From an uncultured Legionellales bacterium (GTDB lineage: Bacteria > Pseudomonadota > Gammaproteobacteria > UBA1113), in the NCBI GenBank assembly GCA_945956945.1, contig CAMFJO010000092.1, positions 1-5,019 on the forward strand: a stretch of DNA of 5,019 bases. Reading direction: 5' to 3'. Of the stretch, positions 1 to 5,019 are shown in pieces. The notes beneath the pieces are model-generated. The model saw only the letters and a list, made by a program, of their open reading frames with translations. It did no database searches and was not told the origin of the DNA. The position numbers were made by a program, and so were the translations under genes. The number at the start of each line of letters is the position of its first letter. Within the stretch, counting starts at the first letter, position 1.

Positions 1-8
1 ATTTAAAA

Positions 9-14
9 TAGAAT
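9..14 (+). promoter_or_regulatory. possible -10 element upstream of prmC
   Basis: TAGAAT matches five of six bases of the sigma70 -10 consensus and lies 18 nt before the prmC start codon. The -35 box would fall outside the window, so the promoter cannot be confirmed. If it is real, the leader would be only about 12 nt. That would fit the lack of a recognisable Shine-Dalgarno sequence before prmC. The same nine bases, TAGAATGAC, recur at the better supported promoter at 4529-4537. Confidence 0.25.
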
Positions 15-32
15 GACTTTATATGTATACCA

Positions 33-857
33 ATGATCACTATCAAATCATTATTACAACAAGCAAAAACACAAGGTCTCGATCTTCTGGATGCCGAAGT
101 CCTCTTAGCGCATGCCCTGCAAAAAAACCGCGCTTATTTACACACCTGGCCCGATGAAATAATCACAGATGAACAGGCCAAATTGTATCAACAGTATTTG
201 GCACGTCGTGTTCAAGGTGAACCCATTGCCTACATCGTCGGTTATAAAGAGTTTTGGTCTTTGCCTATTCAAGTCACACCCGCTACCTTAATTCCTCGCG
301 CAGACAGTGAATGTTGGATCCAATGGCTATTGGATCGTTATACCGATGCAGATCGTTTAAACGTTTTAGATTTGGGTACGGGCAGCGGTGCGATTGCTTT
401 GGCTTTAGCGCATGAAAAACCACAGTGGTCTATTTGTGCTGTGGATTTTTCGGCTGCCGCTTTGGCCGTAGCGAAGCAAAATGCGCATAACCTCGCCTTA
501 AAAATAGAATGGATGCAGAGTGATTGGTATGATGCTATTTTGCACAGAAGGTTTGATGTGATTGTTGCGAATCCGCCCTATATTGCGGAAGAAGAGCCGC
601 ATTGGCAGCAGGGTGATTTACGCTTTGAGCCTAAAACAGCCCTGGTGGCGAAAAATCATGGTTTAAGCGATCTGCAACAGATTATTCAGCAGGCACCAAG
701 GTATTTAAATCCAGCGGGTCTATTGTTGGTAGAACATGGTTACCAGCAAGGTTCAGCCGTACATGCTTTATTGGTGGCAGCGGGATTTAATCAGGTAGAA
801 ACCCATCGTGATTATGCCGGACAGCCACGTTGGACGGTAGGGACAATTAATGTATAA
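33..857 (+). CDS. prmC: PrmC, peptide chain release factor N5-glutamine methyltransferase
   Basis: This cytoplasmic enzyme uses S-adenosylmethionine to methylate the glutamine of the GGQ motif in release factors RF1 and RF2, which speeds peptide release. The 274-residue length is close to the usual 275-280. Visible motifs are the N-terminal helical domain ending around GEPIAYI (62-68), the conserved LIPRADSE (86-93), the SAM-binding LDLGTGSG (112-119) and the catalytic NPPY (180-183) that grips the target glutamine. QQGDLRFEP (192-200) is also typical of PrmC rather than of a generic methyltransferase. The ATG at 33 is the only Met before an upstream in-frame TAG at 9-11. No Shine-Dalgarno sequence is evident. 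prfB, encoding one of its substrates, begins 27 nt downstream; in many enterobacteria prmC instead follows prfA. The gene appears complete and intact. Confidence 0.96.
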   Translation: MITIKSLLQQAKTQGLDLLDAEVLLAHALQKNRAYLHTWPDEIITDEQAKLYQQYLARRVQGEPIAYIVGYKEFWSLPIQVTPATLIPRADSECWIQWLLDRYTDADRLNVLDLGTGSGAIALALAHEKPQWSICAVDFSAAALAVAKQNAHNLALKIEWMQSDWYDAILHRRFDVIVANPPYIAEEEPHWQQGDLRFEPKTALVAKNHGLSDLQQIIQQAPRYLNPAGLLLVEHGYQQGSAVHALLVAAGFNQVETHRDYAGQPRWTVGTINV

Positions 858-858
858 T
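830..858 (+). promoter_or_regulatory. possible internal promoter for prfB-lysS
   Basis: A perfect -10 hexamer TATAAT (853-858) overlaps the prmC stop codon. It is preceded at a 17-nt spacing by TTGGAC (830-835), a weak -35 that matches only the TTG. Transcription would start near 865 and give prfB a leader of about 20 nt. It would let prfB-lysS be expressed apart from prmC. This is inferred from sequence alone, and AT-rich stop-codon regions produce such matches by chance. Confidence 0.35.
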
Positions 859-884
859 CATTTTTTTCATAACGGTTACTGAAA

Positions 885-1983
885 ATGATTGAAATCAATC
901 CAGTATTATTAAAAATTGCCGATCTACAGGCGCGAGCGGCGGCCCTTAGGGGGTACCTTTGACTATGAGACGAAGCAAGACCGCTTAACGGAAGTTTTGC
1001 GCGAACTAGAAGATGAAAAGATCTGGAAAGATCCGGAAAATGCCCAAAATCTAAACAAGGAAAAAGTGCATTTGATGACCGTCTTAAGCGATTTGGACAA
1101 CATACAGCTTAAATTAACCGATCTGGATGTTTTATTAGAGATGGCGTGTGCGGAGCAGGATGATGCGGCCATTCAGGGATTGTTAGCAGATGTGACGACC
1201 GTGGAGCGTGCGGTGAAACACCTGGAATTTCAACGCATGTTTTCAGGCCCTGCCGATGCCAACAATGCCTTTCTGGACATACAATCGGGTTCTGGCGGCA
1301 CAGAAGCCCAGGATTGGGCCGAAATGTTGTTGCGGATGTATTTACGTTGGGGTGAGCGCCACGGCTTTAAGGTGGAGCTATTAGAAGTGTCTGCCGGTGA
1401 TGTCGCTGGATTGCGTAGTGCAACAGTAAAGTTTGAGGGCCCTTATGCCTATGGTTGGCTTAGAACTGAAACGGGGGTGCATCGTTTGGTGCGTAAATCC
1501 CCCTTCGATTCGGGTAATCGCCGCCATACCTCTTTTGCGGCGGTTTTTGTTTCCCCTGAAATAGACGATGATATCGAGGTAGATCTCAATCCGGCGGATC
1601 TGCGTATTGATACCTACAGGGCAAGCGGCGCCGGTGGCCAACACGTCAACAAAACCGATTCAGCCATTCGTATCACGCATATACCCACTGGAATCGTGGT
1701 ACAATGCCAAAGCGATCGTTCTCAGCATAAAAACCGTTCGCAGGCGATGAAACAGTTGCGTTCCAAGTTATACGATCGGCAAATGCAAGCGCGTTATGCG
1801 GAACAGCAAGCCTTGGAAGAGTCTAAAACTGAAATAGGTTGGGGCAATCAGATCCGCTCGTATGTATTAGATGCCTCGCGTATTAAAGATTTGCGTACAG
1901 GCGTGGAAGTGGGTAATACGCAGGCGGTATTGGATGGCGATATTGATATATTTATTGAAGCAAGTTTAAAAGAACAGGTGTAA
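885..1983 (+). CDS. prfB: Peptide chain release factor 2 (RF2), made by programmed +1 frameshift
   Basis: RF2 recognises UGA and UAA stop codons in the ribosomal A site and triggers hydrolysis of peptidyl-tRNA. The coding sequence is join(885-959, 961-1983). The zero frame gives 25 residues, from MIEINPV to LRGYL, and stops at UGA 960-962. Skipping T960 continues with DYET and gives a 365-residue protein, the E. coli length. In the joined protein the stop-codon-reading SPF tripeptide falls at 205-207 and GGQ at 250-252, the same numbers as in E. coli. Residue 246 is Ala, as in most RF2 proteins, and not the Thr of E. coli K-12. Gln252 (1639-1641) is the expected PrmC target. The ATG at 885 is chosen because the 25-residue leader aligns with known RF2; its Shine-Dalgarno is weak. 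A TTG start at 916 would wrongly read the leader in the shifted frame. The internal UGA is regulatory, not a mutation. Confidence 0.97.
945..963 (+). promoter_or_regulatory. prfB programmed +1 ribosomal frameshift site
   Basis: The sequence reads CTT AGG GGG TAC CTT TGA C. It has the three canonical parts: an internal Shine-Dalgarno-like AGGGGG (948-953), the slippery CUU (957-959) exactly 3 nt later, and a UGA (960-962) followed by C, a poor termination context. When RF2 is scarce, UGA is decoded slowly and tRNA-Leu slips +1 onto UUU, so RF2 synthesis is autoregulated. It differs from the E. coli site only in TAC for TAT. A second zero-frame stop, TGA at 966-968, backs up the first. Confidence 0.97.
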
Positions 1984-1985
1984 TG

Positions 1986-3497
1986 ATGACAGAACAAACG
2001 GATGAAACACACAATATAGTTAGTGAAAACGAACAAATTGCGGAACGTAAAAATAAATTACGTCAATGGCGTGTAGAAGAACAAGCTTACCCCAATGATT
2101 TTAAACGCGATACTTTAGCGCAAACGATATTAGCGCAATGGCAAGATGCCACTGAAGAAATCTTAGAGAAGGCGCATCATACGGTGCATTTAGCCGGACG
2201 TATCATGACACGTCGTTTGATGGGTAAAGCGAGTTTTGTGCATTTGCAAGATATGTCGGGGAAAATTCAATGTTATGTGACACAAAACATCATCGGCGAA
2301 GAAGCGTATCAAGCTTTTAAAAAATGGGATATTGGTGATATTGTCGGTGTGGTGGGTGAGGTCTTTAAAACCAAAACAGGTGAATTGTCTTTGCGCGTCA
2401 ACAGCATTCGCTTGTTAACCAAATCATTGCGACCTTTGCCCGATAAATTTCATGGATTGCAAGAAGTGGAAACGCGTTATAGGCAACGTTATCTGGATCT
2501 CATCATGAGTGAAAACACACGCCGTGTGTTTGCCATTCGCAGTCAAACGATTAGCGTGATGCGGGATTTCTTATGTGAAAAAGGTTTTCTCGAAGTAGAA
2601 ACCCCCATGATGCACGTATTGGCGGGCGGTGCGGCCGCCAAACCCTTTGTGACGCACCATAATGCGCTGGATATGCAATTGTACTTGCGCATTGCGCCCG
2701 AATTGTATTTGAAGCGCTTGGTGGTAGGCGGTATCGAAAAAGTATTTGAAATCAACCGCAACTTTAGAAATGAGGGCATTTCTGTACGACATAACCCAGA
2801 ATTTACCATGATTGAATTCTATCAGGCTTATGCAGATTACAAAGACATGATGGATTTGACCGAAGAATTATTTCAAGCCATCGCAAAGAGGGTATTAGGG
2901 CAACCTGGTTTTGACTATCAAGGACATCATTTTGATTTTTCCAAACCTTTCGCACGTTTAACGATGACCGATGCGATTATAAAATACCATACTACTTTAA
3001 GTGCGCAGACTATTCAGGATATCACAGCATTAAGGCAAACTTTGGATACCTTGAAACTACCCTATAAAGACAGTGACAGCGTCTCTAAATTGCAATTGAT
3101 CTTGTTTGAAGAAACAGTAGAAGAAAAATTAATCGATCCTACTTTTATTACGGCCTATCCTGCTGAAGTGTCTCCTTTGGCACGACGCAATACGGCGGAT
3201 CCCAGCATTGTCGATCGTTTTGAATTGTTCATTGCCGGCCGTGAGATTGCCAATGCTTTTTCGGAATTAAACGATCCCGAAGATCAGGCGGCGCGTTTTC
3301 ATCTACAAATGCAGGAAAAAGCCGGTGGCGACGAAGAGGCGATGCCTTATGATGAAGATTATATTACGGCTCTGGAATACGGATTACCACCTACTGCAGG
3401 TGAGGGGATTGGAATAGATCGCCTGGTGATGTTGTTAACGGATTCGCCGTCAATACGCGATGTGATCTTATTTCCTCATATGCGGCCTAAAGGATAG
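1986..3497 (+). CDS. lysS: Lysyl-tRNA synthetase, class II
   Basis: This cytoplasmic class IIb synthetase charges tRNA-Lys with lysine using ATP. From the ATG at 1986 it has 503 residues, against 505 in E. coli. Numbered from the alternative Met at 1983, it shows an N-terminal OB-fold anticodon-binding domain (about 66-145, with GRIMTRRLMGKASFVHLQD), RPLPDKFHGL (150-159), motif 1 around GFLEVETPMM (201-210), motif 2 FRNEGISVRHNPEFT (261-275) and motif 3 GEGIGIDRLVML (473-484). Two ATGs lie in TAATGATG. The first (1983) overlaps the prfB stop by one base. The second is preferred because AGG (1976-1978) is then 7 nt away instead of 4, and because MTEQ then aligns with the E. coli start MSEQ. 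The tight junction implies translational coupling with prfB, the same gene order as the E. coli prfB-lysS operon. The gene is intact. Confidence 0.97.
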   Translation: MTEQTDETHNIVSENEQIAERKNKLRQWRVEEQAYPNDFKRDTLAQTILAQWQDATEEILEKAHHTVHLAGRIMTRRLMGKASFVHLQDMSGKIQCYVTQNIIGEEAYQAFKKWDIGDIVGVVGEVFKTKTGELSLRVNSIRLLTKSLRPLPDKFHGLQEVETRYRQRYLDLIMSENTRRVFAIRSQTISVMRDFLCEKGFLEVETPMMHVLAGGAAAKPFVTHHNALDMQLYLRIAPELYLKRLVVGGIEKVFEINRNFRNEGISVRHNPEFTMIEFYQAYADYKDMMDLTEELFQAIAKRVLGQPGFDYQGHHFDFSKPFARLTMTDAIIKYHTTLSAQTIQDITALRQTLDTLKLPYKDSDSVSKLQLILFEETVEEKLIDPTFITAYPAEVSPLARRNTADPSIVDRFELFIAGREIANAFSELNDPEDQAARFHLQMQEKAGGDEEAMPYDEDYITALEYGLPPTAGEGIGIDRLVMLLTDSPSIRDVILFPHMRPKG

Positions 3498-3507
3498 AGA
3501 GTGAAAA

Positions 3508-3664
3508 TCTCTTAAGGCAAGTTATACTCTTCGCATTTGATTTTTAGGTGTTGTTGGCTGCGCCCTTTCGCGAAAGTCATGTATGTTTAATACACTCCTT
3601 TCACTCAAGGGCTTGCCGCCTAACCTAAAAACCAACTGCTGTGAGTATATCTCGCTTTAAGAGA
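3508..3664. repeat. 157-bp imperfect palindrome (fold-back / MITE-like repeat)
   Basis: Nearly the whole stretch folds on itself. The outer arms 3508-3529 and 3643-3664 start TCTCTTAA and end TTAAGAGA; 19 of 22 positions are complementary without gaps. After a 3-nt internal loop, 3533-3549 pairs with 3623-3639 (15 of 17, including TTTTTAGGT with ACCTAAAAA). Further in, GCCCTT (3562-3567) pairs with AAGGGC (3607-3612), and GAAAG with CTTTC. The tip is TGTAT-GTTTA-ATACA (3580-3594). No open reading frame or clear target-site duplication is seen. TTAA occurs symmetrically at 3512-3515 and 3657-3660 and could mark an insertion site. It lies between convergent lysS and the Met-rich gene, 10 nt after lysS, so it may also end transcription, although it lacks a U-tract. 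The family is not recognised. Confidence 0.75.
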
Positions 3665-3670
3665 GCTACA

Positions 3671-3689
3671 AATAGGCTAAAAGCCTATT
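3671..3689 (-). terminator. possible Rho-independent terminator of the Met-rich gene
   Basis: This is a perfect 8-bp stem, AATAGGCT/AGCCTATT, with a 3-nt loop, overlapping the minus-strand stop codon (3685-3687). On the minus strand it is followed only by a short T-poor tail (TTGTAGC after the stem), so it is a weak intrinsic terminator at best. The adjacent 157-bp palindrome could contribute. Confidence 0.4.
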
Positions 3690-4188
3690 GAGCGCTGCCA
3701 TTGCTCATGTTACTGGGCGCTGTCATGGGTGTTCCACTCATGGGGGGTGCTGGTGGCATAGAACCATTGTTCATGCCCGGAGCGGGTGGCATTGGGCCAT
3801 TGTTCATACCAGGAGCGCCAACAGGGGGCGGTGTCATGACGCCTGCCATGGGCTTCATGCTGCCTTGCAACATGCTCATCATTTTTTGCTGTTCGTCTGC
3901 GGACATACTATTCCATTTCATCATCATTCTATCCATGGCCATTTGCTTCATATCCGGAGACATTTTATCCCAGCGTTGTTGCATTTTGGCTTGCATTGCT
4001 TGCTTATCAGCGGGGGTCATATTTTGCCAGCGCTGTATGGCTTCTTGACGTTGTTGTGGTGTCATTTTGTCCATATCACAACCTCTCATTAAGCTCTGTT
4101 TAGAGGAGGAGGTAGATGTGGTCGCTGTTTGTGCAAAAACGGCGGTACCACACACCAGTAGCGCCAATAGGGTAGCTATTTTTTTCAT
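3685..4188 (-). CDS. Exported methionine-rich repeat protein (DUF3106-like pattern)
   Basis: This is a 167-residue predicted periplasmic protein of unknown function. A signal peptide (1-19: MKK, a hydrophobic stretch, AVFA) would be cut before Gln20. The LLVC stretch is not a proper lipobox. Residues 42-108 hold about four helical repeats starting M-[TS]-[PA] at 42, 57, 76 and 95, with Trp at 54, 73 and 92. This Met-Thr/Ser-Pro...Gln...Arg-Trp pattern recalls DUF3106-type proteins. The tail (about 109-167) is low complexity, rich in Pro, Gly, Asn and Met, with an 11-residue tandem repeat. Met makes up 28 of 167 residues, and the mature part has a single Cys37. High Met content suggests, but does not show, binding of copper(I) or an oxidant-scavenging role. 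The ATG at 4188 is chosen because an AAGGAG lies 7 nt upstream and the signal peptide starts there. A 173-bp mobile element lies 25 bp upstream. Confidence 0.85.
   Translation of the reverse strand: MKKIATLLALLVCGTAVFAQTATTSTSSSKQSLMRGCDMDKMTPQQRQEAIQRWQNMTPADKQAMQAKMQQRWDKMSPDMKQMAMDRMMMKWNSMSADEQQKMMSMLQGSMKPMAGVMTPPPVGAPGMNNGPMPPAPGMNNGSMPPAPPMSGTPMTAPSNMSNGSAQ
3746..3811 (-). repeat. 33-bp tandem repeat within the Met-rich gene
   Basis: Two adjacent 33-bp units (3746-3778 and 3779-3811) encode PGMNNGPMPPA and PGMNNGSMPPA. A partial third unit begins at 3812. The units differ at a handful of bases, so the duplication is not brand new. The in-frame repeat could change the tail length between strains by slippage or recombination. 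Confidence 0.8.
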
Positions 4189-4195
4189 TGAAAAA

Positions 4196-4201
4196 CTCCT
4201 T
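4196..4201 (-). promoter_or_regulatory. ribosome binding site fixing the start of the Met-rich gene
   Basis: On the minus strand AAGGAG lies 7 nt before the ATG at 4188. It is a near-perfect Shine-Dalgarno and decides against the longer frame beginning at 4290. Confidence 0.85.
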
Positions 4202-4205
4202 AGTT

Positions 4206-4213
4206 GATGTTTG
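4206..4213 (+). repeat. target-site duplication, left copy
   Basis: GATGTTTG directly abuts the left terminal inverted repeat of the element at 4214 and is identical to the copy at 4387-4394. Confidence 0.85.
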
Positions 4214-4386
4214 GTAACTACATGCCCCCTTTTCAAAAAAGCCCATATTGGGCGCATCTGGGGCGCAAATTTTCTCTGAAAAATGCTCATTTACGTCTTG
4301 TAAACTCCGCTTTTTCAGCTCAAATTTGCACCCCACCTGCATCCCAATCTGTCCTTTGCCGTACTCATAGATGGGTGAGTAGTTAC
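4214..4386. mobile_element. 173-bp non-autonomous fold-back element (MITE), possibly IS66-related
   Basis: The ends are perfect 8-bp inverted repeats, GTAACTAC (4214-4221) and GTAGTTAC (4379-4386). A perfect 8-bp direct repeat, GATGTTTG, flanks both ends: the signature of transposition. Internally the element is palindromic. Positions 4259-4294 and 4300-4335 match at 26 of 36 places, including TGGGG, GCAAATTT, CTGAAAAA and TTTAC around a GTCTT tip. Subterminal matches include ATTGGG (4247-4252, opposite CCCAAT near 4342-4348). It has no transposase, so it needs one in trans. Ends starting GTAA together with 8-bp duplications are described for the IS66 family; the assignment here is an inference from those two facts only. 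The insertion lies in the leader or promoter region of the minus-strand Met-rich gene. Confidence 0.85.
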
Positions 4387-4394
4387 GATGTTTG
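4387..4394 (+). repeat. target-site duplication, right copy
   Basis: GATGTTTG directly abuts the right terminal inverted repeat and is identical to 4206-4213. The inferred empty site reads GTT-GATGTTTG-ATTGG. Confidence 0.85.
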
Positions 4395-4440
4395 ATTGGC
4401 CCCGAGAGGCAAAAAGGAAGTTTTGCCGCTTTGGCCCAAT
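4395..4440. repeat. 46-bp imperfect palindrome
   Basis: The stretch opens ATTGG and closes CCAAT. Its core is a perfect 7-bp stem, GGCAAAA (4408-4414) with TTTTGCC (4421-4427), around a 6-nt loop. The full arms (4396-4414 with 4421-4439) match at 15 of 19 positions. No U-tract follows on either strand, so it is not a typical terminator. It begins directly after the target-site duplication of the neighbouring element and would have been part of the original insertion site. Confidence 0.55.
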
Positions 4441-4505
4441 AGCAGTATAGCCCATAAATTACAAACAGCATAAACCAATCGGTTAAATAAGGCAGATAGC
4501 AGGTC

Positions 4506-4534
4506 TTGATGATTATTTTAAGGCAAGATAGAAT
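4506..4534 (+). promoter_or_regulatory. sigma70-type promoter for the lyase-like gene
   Basis: TTGATG (4506-4511, four of six consensus bases) is followed after an optimal 17-nt spacer by TAGAAT (4529-4534, five of six). Transcription would begin near 4541, leaving a leader of about 23 nt. That leader contains AAGGA (4552-4556), a good Shine-Dalgarno 7 nt before the ATG at 4564. Confidence 0.55.
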
Positions 4535-4563
4535 GACATTTGATTATAACCAAGGATCCCAAC

Positions 4564-5019
4564 ATGAAAGCAACACGCCAATTAAGACAATATTTAAATG
4601 AAAACAAACTCTACGCAGCGCCGGGTGTATTCGATGGCTTATCAACGCTATTAGCCGTACAGGCTGGTTTTTCATTGTTGTACGCTAGCGGCGGTGCTAT
4701 TGCCAGAGCGGCAGGGTACCCCGATTTGGGTTTACTCAGTGTAAGTGAGGTGTGTTATCGTTTAGCCGATATTGTCGAAGCGAGCTCTGTTCCTGTGATA
4801 GCGGATGCCGATACCGGTTATGGCAATGGTTTGAATGTTGCGCGTACCGTGCGTACTTTTGAGCGTTTGGGGGTCGCGGGTTTGCATTTGGAAGATCAGG
4901 AATTTCCCAAGCGTTGTGGTCATTTAGAAGGGAAGTCTTTGGTGAGTGCCGATGAAATGGTACACAAAATTAAAGTGGCCAAAGACAGTGTTTGTGATGA
5001 CGATTTCGTTATTATTGCC
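4564..5019 (+). CDS. isocitrate lyase/PEP mutase superfamily protein, methylisocitrate lyase-like (partial)
   Basis: Only the first 152 residues are present; the frame runs open off the window end, while relatives are usually about 250-300 residues. The fold is a TIM barrel acting on short 2-keto or 2-hydroxy acids with Mg2+. Visible motifs are YASGGA (40-45), the metal-binding DADTGYG (81-87), EDQ (110-112) and the KRCGH signature (116-120), with Cys118 as the expected catalytic acid. KRCGH points to a carbon-carbon lyase such as methylisocitrate lyase (2-methylisocitrate to pyruvate plus succinate) or 2,3-dimethylmalate lyase. It argues against the oxaloacetate decarboxylases and PEP mutases that lack this Cys. 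It is not a full-size glyoxylate-cycle isocitrate lyase, judging by its short N-terminus. No prpC or prpD neighbour is visible, so I give no symbol. The start is supported by AAGGA 7 nt upstream. Confidence 0.88.
   Translation, partial: MKATRQLRQYLNENKLYAAPGVFDGLSTLLAVQAGFSLLYASGGAIARAAGYPDLGLLSVSEVCYRLADIVEASSVPVIADADTGYGNGLNVARTVRTFERLGVAGLHLEDQEFPKRCGHLEGKSLVSADEMVHKIKVAKDSVCDDDFVIIA

Larger units (their letters stand above)
4189..4563. other. gene-free intergenic region between divergent genes
   Basis: This 375-bp stretch separates the minus-strand Met-rich gene from the plus-strand lyase-like gene. In order it holds the ribosome binding site of the minus gene, a 173-bp mobile element with its 8-bp duplication, a 46-bp palindrome, about 65 bp of AT-rich DNA, and a plus-strand promoter with leader. 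Short open frames here read through the palindromes, lack ribosome binding sites and resemble nothing known. For the minus gene the only -10-like match outside the element is TATACT on the minus strand at 4444-4449, with no good -35. Confidence 0.7.

Noticed and set aside
960..968. Premature stop codons suggesting a broken prfB
   Set aside because: The canonical frameshift signals surround the UGA, so it is a regulated recoding site.
916..1983. TTG-initiated continuous frame as the prfB gene
   Set aside because: Its first residues are the shifted reading of the RF2 leader. The ATG at 885 plus the frameshift restores the exact 365-residue RF2.
963..2809. Antisense open frames within prfB and lysS
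   Set aside because: They are shadows of well-identified conserved genes and have low-complexity or unrecognisable products.
3496..3512. AGAGA/TCTCT hairpin over the lysS stop as an intrinsic terminator
   Set aside because: The stem is only 5 AT-rich base pairs, the loop is 7 nt, and no U-tract follows.
3512..3521. TTAAGGCAAG shared with 4518-4527, as another copy of the fold-back end
   Set aside because: Similarity stops after ten to thirteen bases and the second site has no partner arm, so chance is likely.
3688..4092. Plus-strand open frames opposite the Met-rich gene
   Set aside because: Their His/Cys- or Met/Gly-rich translations are complements of the Met- and Pro-rich codons. They have no ribosome binding site, and the minus frame has a signal peptide and family-like repeats.
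4147..4152. Lipoprotein signal (LLVC) in the Met-rich protein
   Set aside because: The residue before Cys13 is Val, not Gly, Ala or Ser, and a normal AxA-type cleavage site follows at 17-19.
4189..4290. N-terminal extension of the Met-rich protein to an ATG at 4290
   Set aside because: The extension would run through the mobile element, buries the signal peptide at residue 35, and ignores the strong Shine-Dalgarno at 4196-4201.
4204..4395. 63-residue plus-strand open frame over the mobile element
   Set aside because: It coincides with the palindromic element and its duplication and reads through both arms, so it is a by-product of the repeat.
4100..4471. Minus-strand open frame starting MLFVIYGLY
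   Set aside because: It passes through the whole mobile element and into the Met-rich gene in another frame. It has no clear ribosome binding site. A gene remnant at 4395-4471 cannot be excluded but nothing supports it.

Overview
The window looks like chromosomal DNA of moderate to slightly low G+C from a gammaproteobacterium. The three translation proteins read like gammaproteobacterial PrmC, RF2 and LysS from end to end. I cannot name a genus. A member of an early-branching group such as Legionellales is a guess from overall composition, not a result.

Layout: (1) Positions 33-3497 on the plus strand carry a compact translation cluster of prmC (methyltransferase for release factors), prfB (release factor 2, with the classical programmed +1 frameshift at an in-frame UGA) and lysS (lysyl-tRNA synthetase). 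prfB starts 27 nt after prmC, and the prfB stop overlaps the first possible lysS start. PrmC methylates the GGQ glutamine of RF2, so here the modifying enzyme and its substrate are encoded side by side. (2) Positions 3498-3684 are a short convergent intergenic region, almost filled by a 157-bp imperfect palindrome (3508-3664) resembling a fold-back or MITE-like repeat. A small perfect hairpin (3671-3689) follows it and overlaps the stop of the next gene. (3) Positions 3685-4188 on the minus strand encode a small exported, extremely methionine-rich protein. It has repeats of a M-[TS]-P/A...W pattern and a Pro/Gly/Asn/Met-rich tail. (4) Positions 4189-4563 hold no convincing gene. They contain a 173-bp non-autonomous mobile element (4214-4386) with perfect 8-bp terminal inverted repeats and a perfect 8-bp target-site duplication, a second small palindrome (4395-4440), and a good sigma70-type promoter (4506-4534). 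(5) From 4564 to the window end on the plus strand is the N-terminal half of an isocitrate lyase/PEP mutase superfamily enzyme, probably methylisocitrate lyase-like.

The coding content is mostly well-known housekeeping. The strongest unusual signals are the two unrelated fold-back elements on either side of the Met-rich gene. The second has a clear insertion signature and sits in the leader or promoter region of that gene. No CRISPR array, tRNA, rRNA or defence system is visible.
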